From contig CAXHKT010000130.1 of the NCBI GenBank assembly GCA_964017195.1, forward strand, positions 211,001 to 275,000: 64,000 nt of DNA, given 5' to 3'. How positions within the stretch are numbered: the first letter of the stretch is position 1; every line of letters starts with the position of its first letter. This DNA is from Siderastrea radians (Eukaryota; Cnidaria; Anthozoa; Scleractinia; Rhizangiidae). Below the pieces are notes generated by a model, which saw nothing but the letters and a program-made list of their open reading frames with translations, was not told the origin of the DNA and searched no databases. The position numbers were made by a program, and so were the translations under genes. This document shows, piece by piece, positions 45,388-52,602 of the stretch.

Positions 45388-45747
45388 TTACAATTTTAAA
45401 CGTTTCTTGGCTTGCATGATATTCTTGACCACCCGTTCCGTCTTGGTTTTCTTGCCGGGTAACCGATCAATGGCTTGGATCATCTTCGTATCGGCTTTCC
45501 ATTTATCTTGCAAATTCTTGGCACGGCTGTAATCAATGTCGTGTTGTTTCGCAATCTGGTCCAAGCGATTGATCCCTGGATCCCCACGTTTTAGACGTTT
45601 GGCCAAATGCGTCCCAGGACCCATGTACTGATACCCAGGCCAATGAAATTCTTTGCCGGTTTTAGCAATCCATTTTTGGACATCCACTGCCCCTCCTCGT
45701 TGACGGCGTTTCCTTTTGATACCCCTTCTCCTCCTGTGGGTGGGCAT
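45388..45747 (-). CDS. Phospholipase A2-domain protein (parvovirus VP1u-like type)
   Basis: 119 residues. A basic leader MPTHRRRRGIKRKRRQRGGA is followed by the PLA2 core: calcium loop YMGPGT (41-46), then RGDPGINRLDQIAKQHDIDY with the His69-Asp70 catalytic pair and Tyr73, then a second helix with the KxxD/AD pattern. This is the compact PLA2 used by parvoviruses and by some adintoviruses to breach the endosomal membrane; the same role here is an inference. The QRGG|A in the leader resembles adenain cleavage sites, so the protein may be packaged as a precursor and trimmed in the particle. Last gene of the 47-kb minus-strand group. Confidence 0.88.
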   Translation of the reverse strand: MPTHRRRRGIKRKRRQRGGAVDVQKWIAKTGKEFHWPGYQYMGPGTHLAKRLKRGDPGINRLDQIAKQHDIDYSRAKNLQDKWKADTKMIQAIDRLPGKKTKTERVVKNIMQAKKRLKL

Positions 45748-45750
45748 CGT

Positions 45751-46395
45751 TTACTCACTGTCGTACTGCAAACGTCTCCGTCGGGGTGGTTTGCCTTTGG
45801 CCCAATCTTCCCAACCGGGTAAGGGTTTCAATGCTTGCACTTCACGGGAGACTCCTTTGCCTTTGCCTTTGCCTTTGCCTTTGCCTTTAGCAGCAGTAGT
45901 AGTACCACTTTCGGTTAAATGCTTTTCCCAGGCCTTGCGTCGTTCTCGCACGGCTTGTAAACGAGTCCGGATATCCCCTCGACTGGTAGAAGGTCTCTGT
46001 TCTCTCGCGCCTTCCCTGGTAGCAGGGGTAATGGTGGGTTTGGGAGCCGACGGACCTCCTTTTATCATGCGCTTCAACCATTGTTCCACGGGCCCCGTCA
46101 CCAAATCCCCGGCTTCTTCTTCTTCTTCTTCGCCTGGCGGGGCCCCCGGTGCGCCGACCCCCACGCCTCCGGGAAATTGACGAATGCGTTTGGTTAACTT
46201 GATTAATTCTTGACTCAACGGTTTGGTTTGAGCATTGACCACGGCGGGGGGTAATTCGGGATTGGCTAACAAGACATGTTTTTTAGCGGCCAGCGTCGCG
46301 GCTTTGTTCAACAAGGCATTTTCGGTGAGTTCTCCTTTGTAATATTGAATGAGTTGCTTCAAGTCCTTCTGGGGAATCATGTAGACCTCGTCCAT
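45751..46395 (-). CDS. Uncharacterised conserved-looking protein with GK repeats (214 residues)
   Basis: Not recognised. N-terminus VYMIPQKDLKQLIQYYKGEL followed by an Ala/Leu-rich helix, a Gly/Pro and poly-Glu linker (residues 75-95), a basic helix, and five GK pairs from a GCAAAG-type hexamer repeat. Ends ...RRRRLQYDSE. It stops 3 bp upstream of the PLA2 gene. The layout suggests an internal virion or core-associated protein, but there is no diagnostic motif. Confidence 0.65.
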   Translation of the reverse strand: MDEVYMIPQKDLKQLIQYYKGELTENALLNKAATLAAKKHVLLANPELPPAVVNAQTKPLSQELIKLTKRIRQFPGGVGVGAPGAPPGEEEEEEAGDLVTGPVEQWLKRMIKGGPSAPKPTITPATREGAREQRPSTSRGDIRTRLQAVRERRKAWEKHLTESGTTTAAKGKGKGKGKGKGVSREVQALKPLPGWEDWAKGKPPRRRRLQYDSE

Positions 46396-46616
46396 AGGGG
46401 TTGACTACAGTCGGGGCAAAGTTCCCCGTCTTCTATCTCACGGCAGCTCTCACAAAGACGGGTCCTCAACATATGTTGGTACTCTCGATACAACAGGTGA
46501 TATTTATGCTTCCAATAAGAACAGTCGTTTTTCCACTTGTCGGTGGCCCGATTGGCCTCTTGTAACAGGGTGATCCATGTGGCCAGGGTTAACGGGTCGG
46601 TCGAGCACATTGACAT
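46377..46616 (-). CDS. Small zinc-ribbon-like protein
   Basis: An open frame of 97 codons extends to 46670, but the first 18 codons overlap the neighbour; an internal ATG pair (MSMCSTDPL, start 46616) gives a 79-residue product beginning near the end of the upstream gene (46589). It has a helical middle (WKNDCSYWKHKYHLLYREYQ) and a C-terminal CESC...CPDC pair of Cys knuckles. The end overlaps the start of the next gene by 19 bp. Function unknown. Confidence 0.6.
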   Translation of the reverse strand: MSMCSTDPLTLATWITLLQEANRATDKWKNDCSYWKHKYHLLYREYQHMLRTRLCESCREIEDGELCPDCSQPLWTRST

Positions 46617-46915
46617 AACACCTCGTGAAGTCCTTGAAACAAACCGCGTCCTTTTTGTCGGACTAACCACGCACGCCGTTTTTTGATGGAATGTCGACGA
46701 CGTCCCAAATCGCGTAGCACCTTTTTATAGGGTTGAAGTTTAGCCAGCATGGGGGGTGTGACGGGAATCTTGTTTTTTAAGAAGTTCAAAACCAATTCAC
46801 TCACAGCATTGATTTGATCGGCATTGGCATGTTGTAACAACTCTTGACGTTTGGAGCCATTGGCTTCTTGTAACATAGACCGTAAAAACGGTAATTGACG
46901 TCGAAGACGTTGCAT
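46589..46915 (-). CDS. Small basic Polinton-type protein (108 residues)
   Basis: Arg/Lys-rich and predicted all-helical: MQRLRRQLPFLRSMLQEANG, VLNFLKNKIPVTPPMLAKLQ, then KKVLRDLGRRRHSIKKRRAW. A short basic protein with an NxPxTPxxxxKLxxYKKxLRxL pattern recurs in animal Polintons to my knowledge, with no known role; I hold that match loosely. It is 3 bp from the next gene upstream (56 residues). Confidence 0.7.
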   Translation of the reverse strand: MQRLRRQLPFLRSMLQEANGSKRQELLQHANADQINAVSELVLNFLKNKIPVTPPMLAKLQPYKKVLRDLGRRRHSIKKRRAWLVRQKGRGLFQGLHEVLCQCARPTR

Positions 46916-46918
46916 CCT

Positions 46919-47089
46919 TTATCGATGACGACGACGATAGCGTTGATTGGCTTTTTGGATCGTGCGTTTTATACGTTTATCCGTTTCCAAGGCCACGGCT
47001 TTCCCTAATCCTACCATGGCGGGGACCAATAGGTTTAAAAAACCGCCTCGTTGACGACGACGTCGTCGTAATCTTCTTCTCCTCACCAT
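46919..47089 (-). CDS. Arg-rich core-like peptide (56 residues)
   Basis: Below the usual ORF length cut-off but well placed: starts 7 bp inside the end of the upstream gene and stops 3 bp before the next. N-terminus MVRRRRLRRRRRQRGGF, then a hydrophobic helix LNLLVPAMVGLGKAVAL, then a basic tail ending RYRRRHR. Arg-run, RGG, hydrophobic segment is the design of adenovirus pX/mu-type core peptides; QRGG|F could be a protease site. One of five such peptides in this element. Confidence 0.7.
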   Translation of the reverse strand: MVRRRRLRRRRRQRGGFLNLLVPAMVGLGKAVALETDKRIKRTIQKANQRYRRRHR

Positions 47090-47427
47090 GGACGCGTGGG
47101 GTGTGACAACACACGTTGAAGGGCTTTGTTTTGTTTGATCGCATCCTGCGTCTCTTTATAGCCTTGACGGGTATTGCGTTTGAAATCGGACCACCAACCC
47201 CCACCTCGTTGTCGTCGGTAATGTTGTACATTATCGGTAATGCCTTTTAAGGCTTGCCCGCCTAGTTTGCCTAAAGCAAGTCCAAACCCAGGCGCGGGGC
47301 CTGAGAGAAACATACTCATGCCATGGGCAATTTTATCCACCAAACGGGGTTTGCGGCGCATTAAAGCTCCTCCTCGTTGTTTCCTTTTTCTGCGTCGTCG
47401 TCGTCGTCGTCGTCGTCGGACGGCCAT
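47083..47427 (-). CDS. Arg-rich core-like protein (114 residues)
   Basis: Starts MAVRRRRRRRRRRKRKQRGG and continues ALMRRKPRLVDKIAHGMSMF, a Gly/Leu hydrophobic stretch (SGPAPGFGLALGKLGGQAL) and a basic tail. Its Arg run is read from a CGA repeat which, in the overlapping upstream gene, is read as GAC and gives poly-Asp. A minus-strand ATAAAAA lies about 32 bp before the start. DNA-condensing or membrane-active virion peptide is the likely class; not proven. Confidence 0.75.
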   Translation of the reverse strand: MAVRRRRRRRRRRKRKQRGGALMRRKPRLVDKIAHGMSMFLSGPAPGFGLALGKLGGQALKGITDNVQHYRRQRGGGWWSDFKRNTRQGYKETQDAIKQNKALQRVLSHPTRPW

Positions 47428-48038
47428 GGTTCTAAGAGTGTAGGACTGGGAGGAAGCGGCTTTTTATGGATCCAGTAGTCTTTGGGTTTCAAGGGACGAG
47501 GACATCCGTCTACATAGCATAGAGCTTCCAAGGGTTGGTACACAAAATGACGATGGTAATCTTGGAGACATCGTTTGGGTAACGGAGGGGTGAAATCCAC
47601 AATGGTATCATCCAAGGTTTGCCTCTTGATTAAAAATCCTTCCAGGTCCTCCAAGGGGACACCTCTCACATAGGTTTTCAATTCGGTCAAGGCTTTGGCA
47701 TAGGTGGTAAACGCAAACCGACTCATGGTCACTTTAAATCGGTATTGTTTAAAATCATTCCATCCTTTGACCACGGTACCCACCGCCGCCAAACACGCTA
47801 CCAACGTGCTGTTGTCCAATAGCGGGCCAGCAATCATGCCCGCGGCCATCAGGAGTAACGCCATGCCATTGAACAAGGCATTGATACACTTGTAATGATT
47901 CAACATTTTTCGATAACACCACCATTGTTGATGGTAAAAGGCATACAAGGAATCCATTCGTTGTAACAATTCCGGCGGGAAGGGGATGCCAGGACGTCGA
48001 GATCCATTCAATAACGACACGACGGTTTTCATCCTCAC
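47361..48038 (-). CDS. Two-TM membrane protein of Polinton type (225 residues)
   Basis: Residues about 50-72 (INALFNGMALLLMAAGMIAG) and 78-95 (STLVACLAAVGTVVKGW) are likely transmembrane helices, flanked by a helical N-terminus and a conserved-looking block KVTMSRFAFTTYAKALTELK and RQTLDDTIVDFTPPLP. The C-terminus is a run of Asp and Glu. The two-helix hairpin plus long cytosolic domain resembles SLATT-type membrane proteins. Function is unknown; it may act in virion envelopment or entry. Its 3' end overlaps the next gene by 67 bp. Confidence 0.75.
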   Translation of the reverse strand: MRMKTVVSLLNGSRRPGIPFPPELLQRMDSLYAFYHQQWWCYRKMLNHYKCINALFNGMALLLMAAGMIAGPLLDNSTLVACLAAVGTVVKGWNDFKQYRFKVTMSRFAFTTYAKALTELKTYVRGVPLEDLEGFLIKRQTLDDTIVDFTPPLPKRCLQDYHRHFVYQPLEALCYVDGCPRPLKPKDYWIHKKPLPPSPTLLEPWPSDDDDDDDDAEKGNNEEEL

Positions 48039-48952
48039 GGCGATACCCGGGACGACGAGGTTTGTACGGTCGGGGCTCCTCCTTGTTTATAACTGGTGAC
48101 AATGCTATTGGTCATGGTCACATTAGCAATTTCCCGTCCTTGGGCCAATTGTTCTTGATCTTGTAATAGCATCCGTAAACGTCGTTGTAAATCCGCTTGA
48201 CGCAAGGTACGAGGTTGTCTGCCAGAACTCCCAGACGTCCAAGATCCTCGAGGGGTGGCTGGACTGGAGGCAGGTGTCAAAGGTGAACCGGGGAAAAGTC
48301 GTCGTCGTCGTCCGCGTCGTCCCCCACGACGGCCACCACGACGGCCACCACCACCACGACCTCCTCCACCCCCACCACCACCACCTCCACCTCCTCCTCC
48401 ACCACCAGCACCACCAGCACCACCAGCACCAGCACCACCAGCACCTCCTCCACCACCAGCACCACCAGCACCACCACCACCACCTCCTCCTCCACCTCCA
48501 CCACCACCACCACGTCCACGCCCACCACCACTACCACCACGTCCACCACTACCACTACCCCCACGTCCACCCCCTCCACTACCACGTCCATTACCATCAC
48601 CTCCAGCACCCGCTGCTGTCCGACCACTTGGGAGTGTTCGCCAACCAGGTGGACTTCTCGGCGACTCCGGGGTGGTCTGGGGGCTATGGAATGAGGGTGA
48701 ACGGGTTGGTTGACTTCCTACCCCGGCAGGGCTAGAGGCCCTAAACGCAGGGGGAGAGGGCAGCTGGTCCACATACGCGATCATGTCCTCGACGGTCATT
48801 TGATCAAAGGCTTGGTCGATCAAGCTTGAGTCCCCTGTATCCAAAATTTCTTGGATGATGCCTGGGGACACTTGGTTGCTGCCGGACGCCCCGACCCCCG
48901 CGGGGGCCACGGTATCGTACGGTTGCGGAGGTTGACGGTCTTCATCGGCCAT
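48035..48952 (-). CDS. Gly-rich structural-type protein
   Basis: An open frame starts at 48979, but the TATAAAG box at 48991-48997 (minus strand) is too close to it; Met10 (MADEDRQPP, 48952) is a better start, giving about 305 residues. It has an acidic/Pro N-terminal part (VEDMIAYVDQLPSPP), a central tract of some 100 residues almost wholly Gly with scattered Arg and Ala, and a C-terminal segment REIANVTMTNSIVTSYKQGG that is probably the folded, conserved part. RGG-type tracts bind RNA/DNA. No specific homologue recognised. Confidence 0.65.
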   Translation of the reverse strand: MADEDRQPPQPYDTVAPAGVGASGSNQVSPGIIQEILDTGDSSLIDQAFDQMTVEDMIAYVDQLPSPPAFRASSPAGVGSQPTRSPSFHSPQTTPESPRSPPGWRTLPSGRTAAGAGGDGNGRGSGGGGRGGSGSGGRGGSGGGRGRGGGGGGGGGGGGGGAGGAGGGGGAGGAGAGGAGGAGGGGGGGGGGGGGGGGRGGGGRRGGRRGGRRGRRRRLFPGSPLTPASSPATPRGSWTSGSSGRQPRTLRQADLQRRLRMLLQDQEQLAQGREIANVTMTNSIVTSYKQGGAPTVQTSSSRVSP

Positions 48953-48992
48953 GCTGGCTTTTTCGAAAAGGTCGTTCAAGGATCTCGTCCCT

Positions 48993-49646
48993 TTATAGGC
49001 GCTTTTGATAAGTGCGCGTCCATCCTTCGTCTTTTAACAGGTGACTCAACACACGTTGTTGATCGGAGGAGGCCGGGTGTAAATCCAACACCAAATACCC
49101 ATACGGTCGTGTGGTGGCTTGATGAAACGTCTCTAACGTGTCTTTCCAAGTCGTCGGAAACGATTGCAGCATGACGTTGCGTACCCCTAATTGATCTCGG
49201 GGATTCTTGAACGCCACAATGTAATGGGCATTGCGGGAAATACTTTTGGCATAGCGACCCACGGGAAACATGTCTTGACACAAGTACAACACCGTCACCC
49301 CTTGATGATGCGAATGTTTGGTGAATAAATCCAACACGCGTTTATCGTGACTCCCTTCGTCCATTAAATCATCCAAGACCAGGACCCCATGTCCTTGAGG
49401 AAACCATTGGACCAACGCGTCATGATCGGGAATCCCTTCGTGAAACACCACCCCATGATCTTGCATGCCTTGAAATCGATCTTGCCAAGCGCCATAACAA
49501 TAATGCACTTGGGTCGGTGGGGTTTCAAACAACTCGGGGTTGTCTACCAAGAGTTTTTCCGTAAACACGGTTTTGCCACATCCCGACGGTCCCACCACCA
49601 AGATAGAGGAGGGGGTATGAAAACGAAACGGTTTCCCCGTTTGCAT
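48993..49646 (-). CDS. A32/FtsK-HerA-type genome-packaging ATPase
   Basis: 217 residues. Walker A GPSGCGKT at 19-26; Walker B VLVLDDL at 88-94 followed by MDE; a sensor-like segment VTVLYLCQDMF, and the AHYIVAFKNPRDQ patch at about 138-150. These match the packaging ATPases of Polintons and nucleocytoplasmic large DNA viruses, which pump DNA into preformed capsids. Length is typical. A minus-strand ATAAAAA lies 38 bp upstream of the start, between this gene and the tRNA-like gene. Confidence 0.95.
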   Translation of the reverse strand: MQTGKPFRFHTPSSILVVGPSGCGKTVFTEKLLVDNPELFETPPTQVHYCYGAWQDRFQGMQDHGVVFHEGIPDHDALVQWFPQGHGVLVLDDLMDEGSHDKRVLDLFTKHSHHQGVTVLYLCQDMFPVGRYAKSISRNAHYIVAFKNPRDQLGVRNVMLQSFPTTWKDTLETFHQATTRPYGYLVLDLHPASSDQQRVLSHLLKDEGWTRTYQKRL

Positions 49647-49668
49647 GATGATGATACTACCCAGGGGG

Positions 49669-49676
49669 AAAAAAAA
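49669..49676 (-). terminator. Pol III T8 terminator for the tRNA-like gene
   Basis: Eight consecutive T on the minus strand, 15 nt after the tRNA-like 3' end. T4 or longer terminates RNA polymerase III. It lies just upstream of the ATPase start codon (49646). Confidence 0.7.
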
Positions 49677-49690
49677 GGCACCTTTTTATT

Positions 49691-49778
49691 GGAATCGGTG
49701 GGACTCGAACCCACGCACGATCCCCCAACACCTGTTTTTCGGGGGATCCAAAGGCTCTACCGACTGAGCTACGACTCC
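49691..49778 (-). tRNA. tRNA-like gene with abnormal anticodon region
   Basis: Minus strand, 88 nt. Acceptor GGAGTCG pairs with CGATTCC (one G-U); D arm GCTC-AGTCGGTA-GAGC; T arm GTGGG-TTCGAGT-CCCAC. The A box TAGCTCAGTCGG and B box GGTTCGAGTCC fit the Pol III consensus exactly, and a run of eight T (49669-49676) follows about 15 nt after the 3' end. Between D and T arms there are 39 nt instead of about 23; the only good helix there is GATCCCCC/GGGGGATC (8 bp) with a 14-nt loop, and no standard 5-bp anticodon stem can be drawn. Probably a transcribed tRNA-like RNA, or an intron-bearing or defunct tRNA. Confidence 0.75.
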
Positions 49779-49806
49779 GACACCACGTTTTTCCAACGAA
49801 TTTTAT

Positions 49807-50346
49807 TTAACCATTACATTGATGATACGGATGACAACAAAGTTGATACCATCTGGCTTCTTGACCTACAATCAATTGCTGAAGGCGTTGACCGGCTTGA
49901 TGGTCGTTGCTTACATAATCATGATCGGAAAACTCATTTAAAAAGTCTTGCAAGGTCCGTCCACGGGCTTTGGCTTTCAAGTACAACAAGGCGTAATCAC
50001 CACAACTCTTGCTTGAAATGGCTTGCAGGGACTTGCCATTGGTCACTACATACTTCCAATATTGCACAATCCAATCTCGTAACGGGGTAGCTTGCACGTA
50101 CGTGTCCATGGGTAAAGCATAACTGTCCAGGATTTCACACACGTTTCCATCCGTCCACACCGCTAACCAATGTTGTCCCGGTTGATCGTGTGGGTCGGTG
50201 TTCACAATGTAGCCTTGGGGTTGGGTCTTGACAGGACTCTTGGGTAAACGATCACAGGCCACCGTCCCGTAAAAGACCGGGTTCAATTGCGGGTCGTCTC
50301 GGGCTAAATAATCCAATTGCACATTATTCAAGGCCACGTGTTCCAT
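49807..50346 (-). CDS. Adenain-like cysteine protease (virion maturation protease)
   Basis: 179 residues. The catalytic set of C5-type proteases is visible: His59 in GQHW, Asp74 in LDSY, Gln108 in KSLQAISS and Cys115 in SKSCGDYALLYL. It would cut virion precursors after GG-type sites. Candidate substrates in the same element are the RGG-bearing small proteins and the pVI-like protein (MRGG|S, MRGG|F). The gene starts 3 bp after the capsid gene stop and is followed by the tRNA-like gene. Length is normal for the family. Confidence 0.93.
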   Translation of the reverse strand: MEHVALNNVQLDYLARDDPQLNPVFYGTVACDRLPKSPVKTQPQGYIVNTDPHDQPGQHWLAVWTDGNVCEILDSYALPMDTYVQATPLRDWIVQYWKYVVTNGKSLQAISSKSCGDYALLYLKAKARGRTLQDFLNEFSDHDYVSNDHQAGQRLQQLIVGQEARWYQLCCHPYHQCNG

Positions 50347-50348
50347 CT

Positions 50349-51749
50349 TCAGTGCTGGTAAATGTTATACAACACGGCTCCGTTGCGGTCAATCTCCAGC
50401 AAGTTCTCAAATTCTCCATAGACGAGCACCGTTATATTGACACCGGGAGCGGCTCCAAATTCCAAGACCAGTTGTAAATCACCTGTTTGCTTGGGATTGA
50501 GGTTTTGACTGTCTGCACATCCATTGGCGACATTGTCAAACATGTACAAGGTACAATTTTTAGCTTGGCCCCAATCTCCTAGTTCCACCATATTGCCTTT
50601 CTTTTTACACCAAGCGCCACTGGCTTGCAGAAAACGGAAGTACCCTAGATTATCTCGGGTGCCATTGTCATGCACTAACTGTAGGGTTTCATAAGGGTAT
50701 TCTTCGCCTTTGACAATCTGTTTAATGGACGTCAGTCCAAATTTCTGGAAGCAGAAAGGATCTCGGGTGACATCTCCATTGAAGGCTCGGCTGTCCAGTA
50801 ACCCCACAATCAATCGGTCGGGTATTCTGTTTTGAAACAGGTTGGGGATATCAAAGCGGACCAGGTTGTTTTGCATGCTGAACGTGCGGATTTCGCTGCG
50901 AACGGTCGGGTAAGACGCCACTTGGCCTTCATTGTGACTTTTTTCAGACAAACTCTGGTAGATGGCATCATTCAAACGCAGTTGACAGAGATGAAACCGT
51001 AGTTTGACATCGCCTTCCATCAATCGACCAGCTAGAGCCACTCCATTGAAAAACAGGTTCGGACCATTGAAATGAAATTTCATCTTGATTTCGATGCCAG
51101 GCACTAACAGTTTGCCGGTATGAAACACTTCCAGGTGGGGGGTAAACACCAGACTGTGGGTAAGACCTCCAGCATACTTCTCCACTTCAGCGACCATGGC
51201 GGCCAAGGCCCCTTTGTGATTGGCACTGAGATCACGCCAATTTTGATGTGGTGTGGTACTGTTGGTATTGTTGGCCGTCCATGCGGGTGGGAAATCCACT
51301 TGATTGAACCAGCCTTGGGGTCCCAACACGGTCTTGCCATCTTCTCGGTCATAATTCAGCAAGGTTTCCAGGTAAGCTTTGTAATGATAGGTGTCGGATT
51401 GTGGACTGATCAACGTGCCATTCAATTGCAAGTCAATTTGTTTGATGATGGAATGGGCCAAATTGTTGACGGGCCACAATTTCTGATTGGCCACCAAGTC
51501 ATCGTTCGTACTTTTCTGCAATCTCAATTCCATGGTAAAGTAACTGCGTCCCAAATCCACAAAATCGTCTAATCCAGGAATGATGAATTCCATGGGATTG
51601 ATACCCGTGGTGGTGGGTTGAATGGTAACCATGCGATAGGCATTGATGCTAATGTCCGTGGGTGGCACCTTGAAAATCCGTAACGCCGGGTTGACGGTCC
51701 CTTCGGAACGTGGGTGAGCCGGTGGGGTTTGCGTACTCACGTCAGGCAT
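50349..51749 (-). CDS. Major capsid protein, double jelly-roll (hexon-like)
   Basis: 466 residues. Features of Polinton/adintovirus hexon-like proteins: MEFIIPGLDDFVDLGRSYF and IIKQIDLQLNGTLISPQSDT in the first jelly roll, YHYKAYLETLLNYDREDGKT, and a C-terminal strand set ending VNITVLVYGEFENLLEID. It would form trimeric capsomers of an icosahedral capsid. A minus-strand TATAAAAA lies at 51795-51802, about 50 bp before the start. Its 3' neighbour, the protease, starts 3 bp after its stop. Confidence 0.94.
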   Translation of the reverse strand: MPDVSTQTPPAHPRSEGTVNPALRIFKVPPTDISINAYRMVTIQPTTTGINPMEFIIPGLDDFVDLGRSYFTMELRLQKSTNDDLVANQKLWPVNNLAHSIIKQIDLQLNGTLISPQSDTYHYKAYLETLLNYDREDGKTVLGPQGWFNQVDFPPAWTANNTNSTTPHQNWRDLSANHKGALAAMVAEVEKYAGGLTHSLVFTPHLEVFHTGKLLVPGIEIKMKFHFNGPNLFFNGVALAGRLMEGDVKLRFHLCQLRLNDAIYQSLSEKSHNEGQVASYPTVRSEIRTFSMQNNLVRFDIPNLFQNRIPDRLIVGLLDSRAFNGDVTRDPFCFQKFGLTSIKQIVKGEEYPYETLQLVHDNGTRDNLGYFRFLQASGAWCKKKGNMVELGDWGQAKNCTLYMFDNVANGCADSQNLNPKQTGDLQLVLEFGAAPGVNITVLVYGEFENLLEIDRNGAVLYNIYQH

Positions 51750-51751
51750 GT

Positions 51752-51985
51752 TTAACGTCGTCGTCGAGTGGTGGTACGTCGTCGTCGTGAGGGGTTTTTA
51801 TACCGTCGTCGTCGTGCTAAGCGTTGTCTCAAATCAAACCCGGGCAGTCTCATCACCTCGGCACTTAACCAGCCACCACGTTGTCCTCTCCTGAGTTTCC
51901 AAAACGGATACAGTCCTCCCCATTGAGACAACCCTCGATTACTACGAATCCGTCGAGGTCGTGAATGCACGGGATCCATGTTCAC
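51752..51985 (-). CDS. Arg-rich core-like peptide (77 residues)
   Basis: Ends 2 bp before the capsid gene start. N-terminus MNMDPVHSRPRRIRSNRGLS, then QWGG|L and GQRGG|W, two potential adenain-type cleavage sites, and a C-terminus of Arg/Lys/Thr runs. No homologue recognised by function. The composition fits a DNA-condensing core protein or a processed virion peptide. It overlaps the upstream gene by 4 bp (ATGA). Confidence 0.65.
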   Translation of the reverse strand: MNMDPVHSRPRRIRSNRGLSQWGGLYPFWKLRRGQRGGWLSAEVMRLPGFDLRQRLARRRRYKNPSRRRRTTTRRRR

Positions 51986-52308
51986 ACGCCCAAAATATCT
52001 CGCGCCCGTTTGGTTTGTTTGGGAAATAAGGCACTGGCTACCCGCACGGCGTCTTTCACGTTCTTCTGATTCAACGCTTTCTTGGCTTGTTTGGTGATTT
52101 CTTTTTTAATGACGTCTTCGGCTTTGCGTTTGATACCTCGTGATAACCCTGCGTTCAATCCGCGCAAGGTGTTACTAGGCAGTTTTAAAGGATTTCGCGT
52201 GCTTTTAAGGCCTTGGAACCCCCCACGCATGACCTCCCTTATCAACCCGCTGCCATGTTGATCATACCACTCGTCGGTCCGAAATCGTGTCAAACTTCCC
52301 CCTCGCAT
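51982..52308 (-). CDS. pVI-like minor virion protein (108 residues)
   Basis: Starts MRGG|S, then SLTRFRTDEWYDQHGSGLIR, with a second cleavage-type site MRGG|F at residues 27-31. Adenovirus pVI has the same arrangement: a short N-terminal propeptide cut after a GG at about residue 33, followed by a membrane-active amphipathic segment. After the cut comes QGLKSTRNPLKLP and a Lys/Arg/Ala-rich helical tail. Assignment rests on position, length and the cleavage pattern, not on sequence identity. Minus-strand TATAAAAA at about 52364-52371. Confidence 0.65.
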   Translation of the reverse strand: MRGGSLTRFRTDEWYDQHGSGLIREVMRGGFQGLKSTRNPLKLPSNTLRGLNAGLSRGIKRKAEDVIKKEITKQAKKALNQKNVKDAVRVASALFPKQTKRARDILGV

Positions 52309-52378
52309 GGTTGTCTTCTTTGCTCTTTCACCAAGGACTATGCGTCACGTCACCCCCTTTGTCTTTTTATACCCCCTC

Positions 52379-52573
52379 TCATCGCCCTTTCTTTTTCTTC
52401 CGAGTGGTCGCCGCTTCCATGGCTTTTTTGCCACCGTAACCCGCGGCACCACCCACCGCTCCCAACGCGGCGGCTTTCCCCACAGCGATCAAGGCTGGCA
52501 CGAGAGCGGCCAGAGGCAAGAGACCGCCTCGTCGCCTTCTTCTTCTTCTTCGACGTGCTCTTGTCTTTGGCAT
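52379..52573 (-). CDS. pX/mu-like core peptide (64 residues)
   Basis: MPKTRARRRRRRRRRGG then LLPLAALVPALIAVGKAAAL, GAVGGAAGYGG and a KKKKGR tail. The Arg-run, GG, hydrophobic Gly/Ala stretch design is that of adenovirus core peptide pX. Cleavage after RGG would separate a polybasic peptide from a hydrophobic one. A minus-strand ATAAAAA lies about 30 bp before the start. Confidence 0.72.
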   Translation of the reverse strand: MPKTRARRRRRRRRRGGLLPLAALVPALIAVGKAAALGAVGGAAGYGGKKAMEAATTRKKKKGR

Positions 52574-52602
52574 CTTTGACTGACCATCCCCTTTTTCCCT
52601 TT

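Noticed and set aside
48255..48735. Pro-rich and His-rich frames opposite the Gly-rich gene
   Set aside because: They are the complements of the poly-Gly codons (GGN read as CCN or CAC) and have no promoter or start context.
49691..49778. Selenocysteine tRNA
   Set aside because: Sec tRNAs have a long variable arm and an extended acceptor/T stem; here acceptor and T arms have normal 7+5 bp and the extra length is in the anticodon region.
49389..50090. A 233-residue plus-strand frame across ATPase, tRNA-like and protease genes
   Set aside because: It crosses three minus-strand features; the minus frames have catalytic motifs and the tRNA-like gene has structure.
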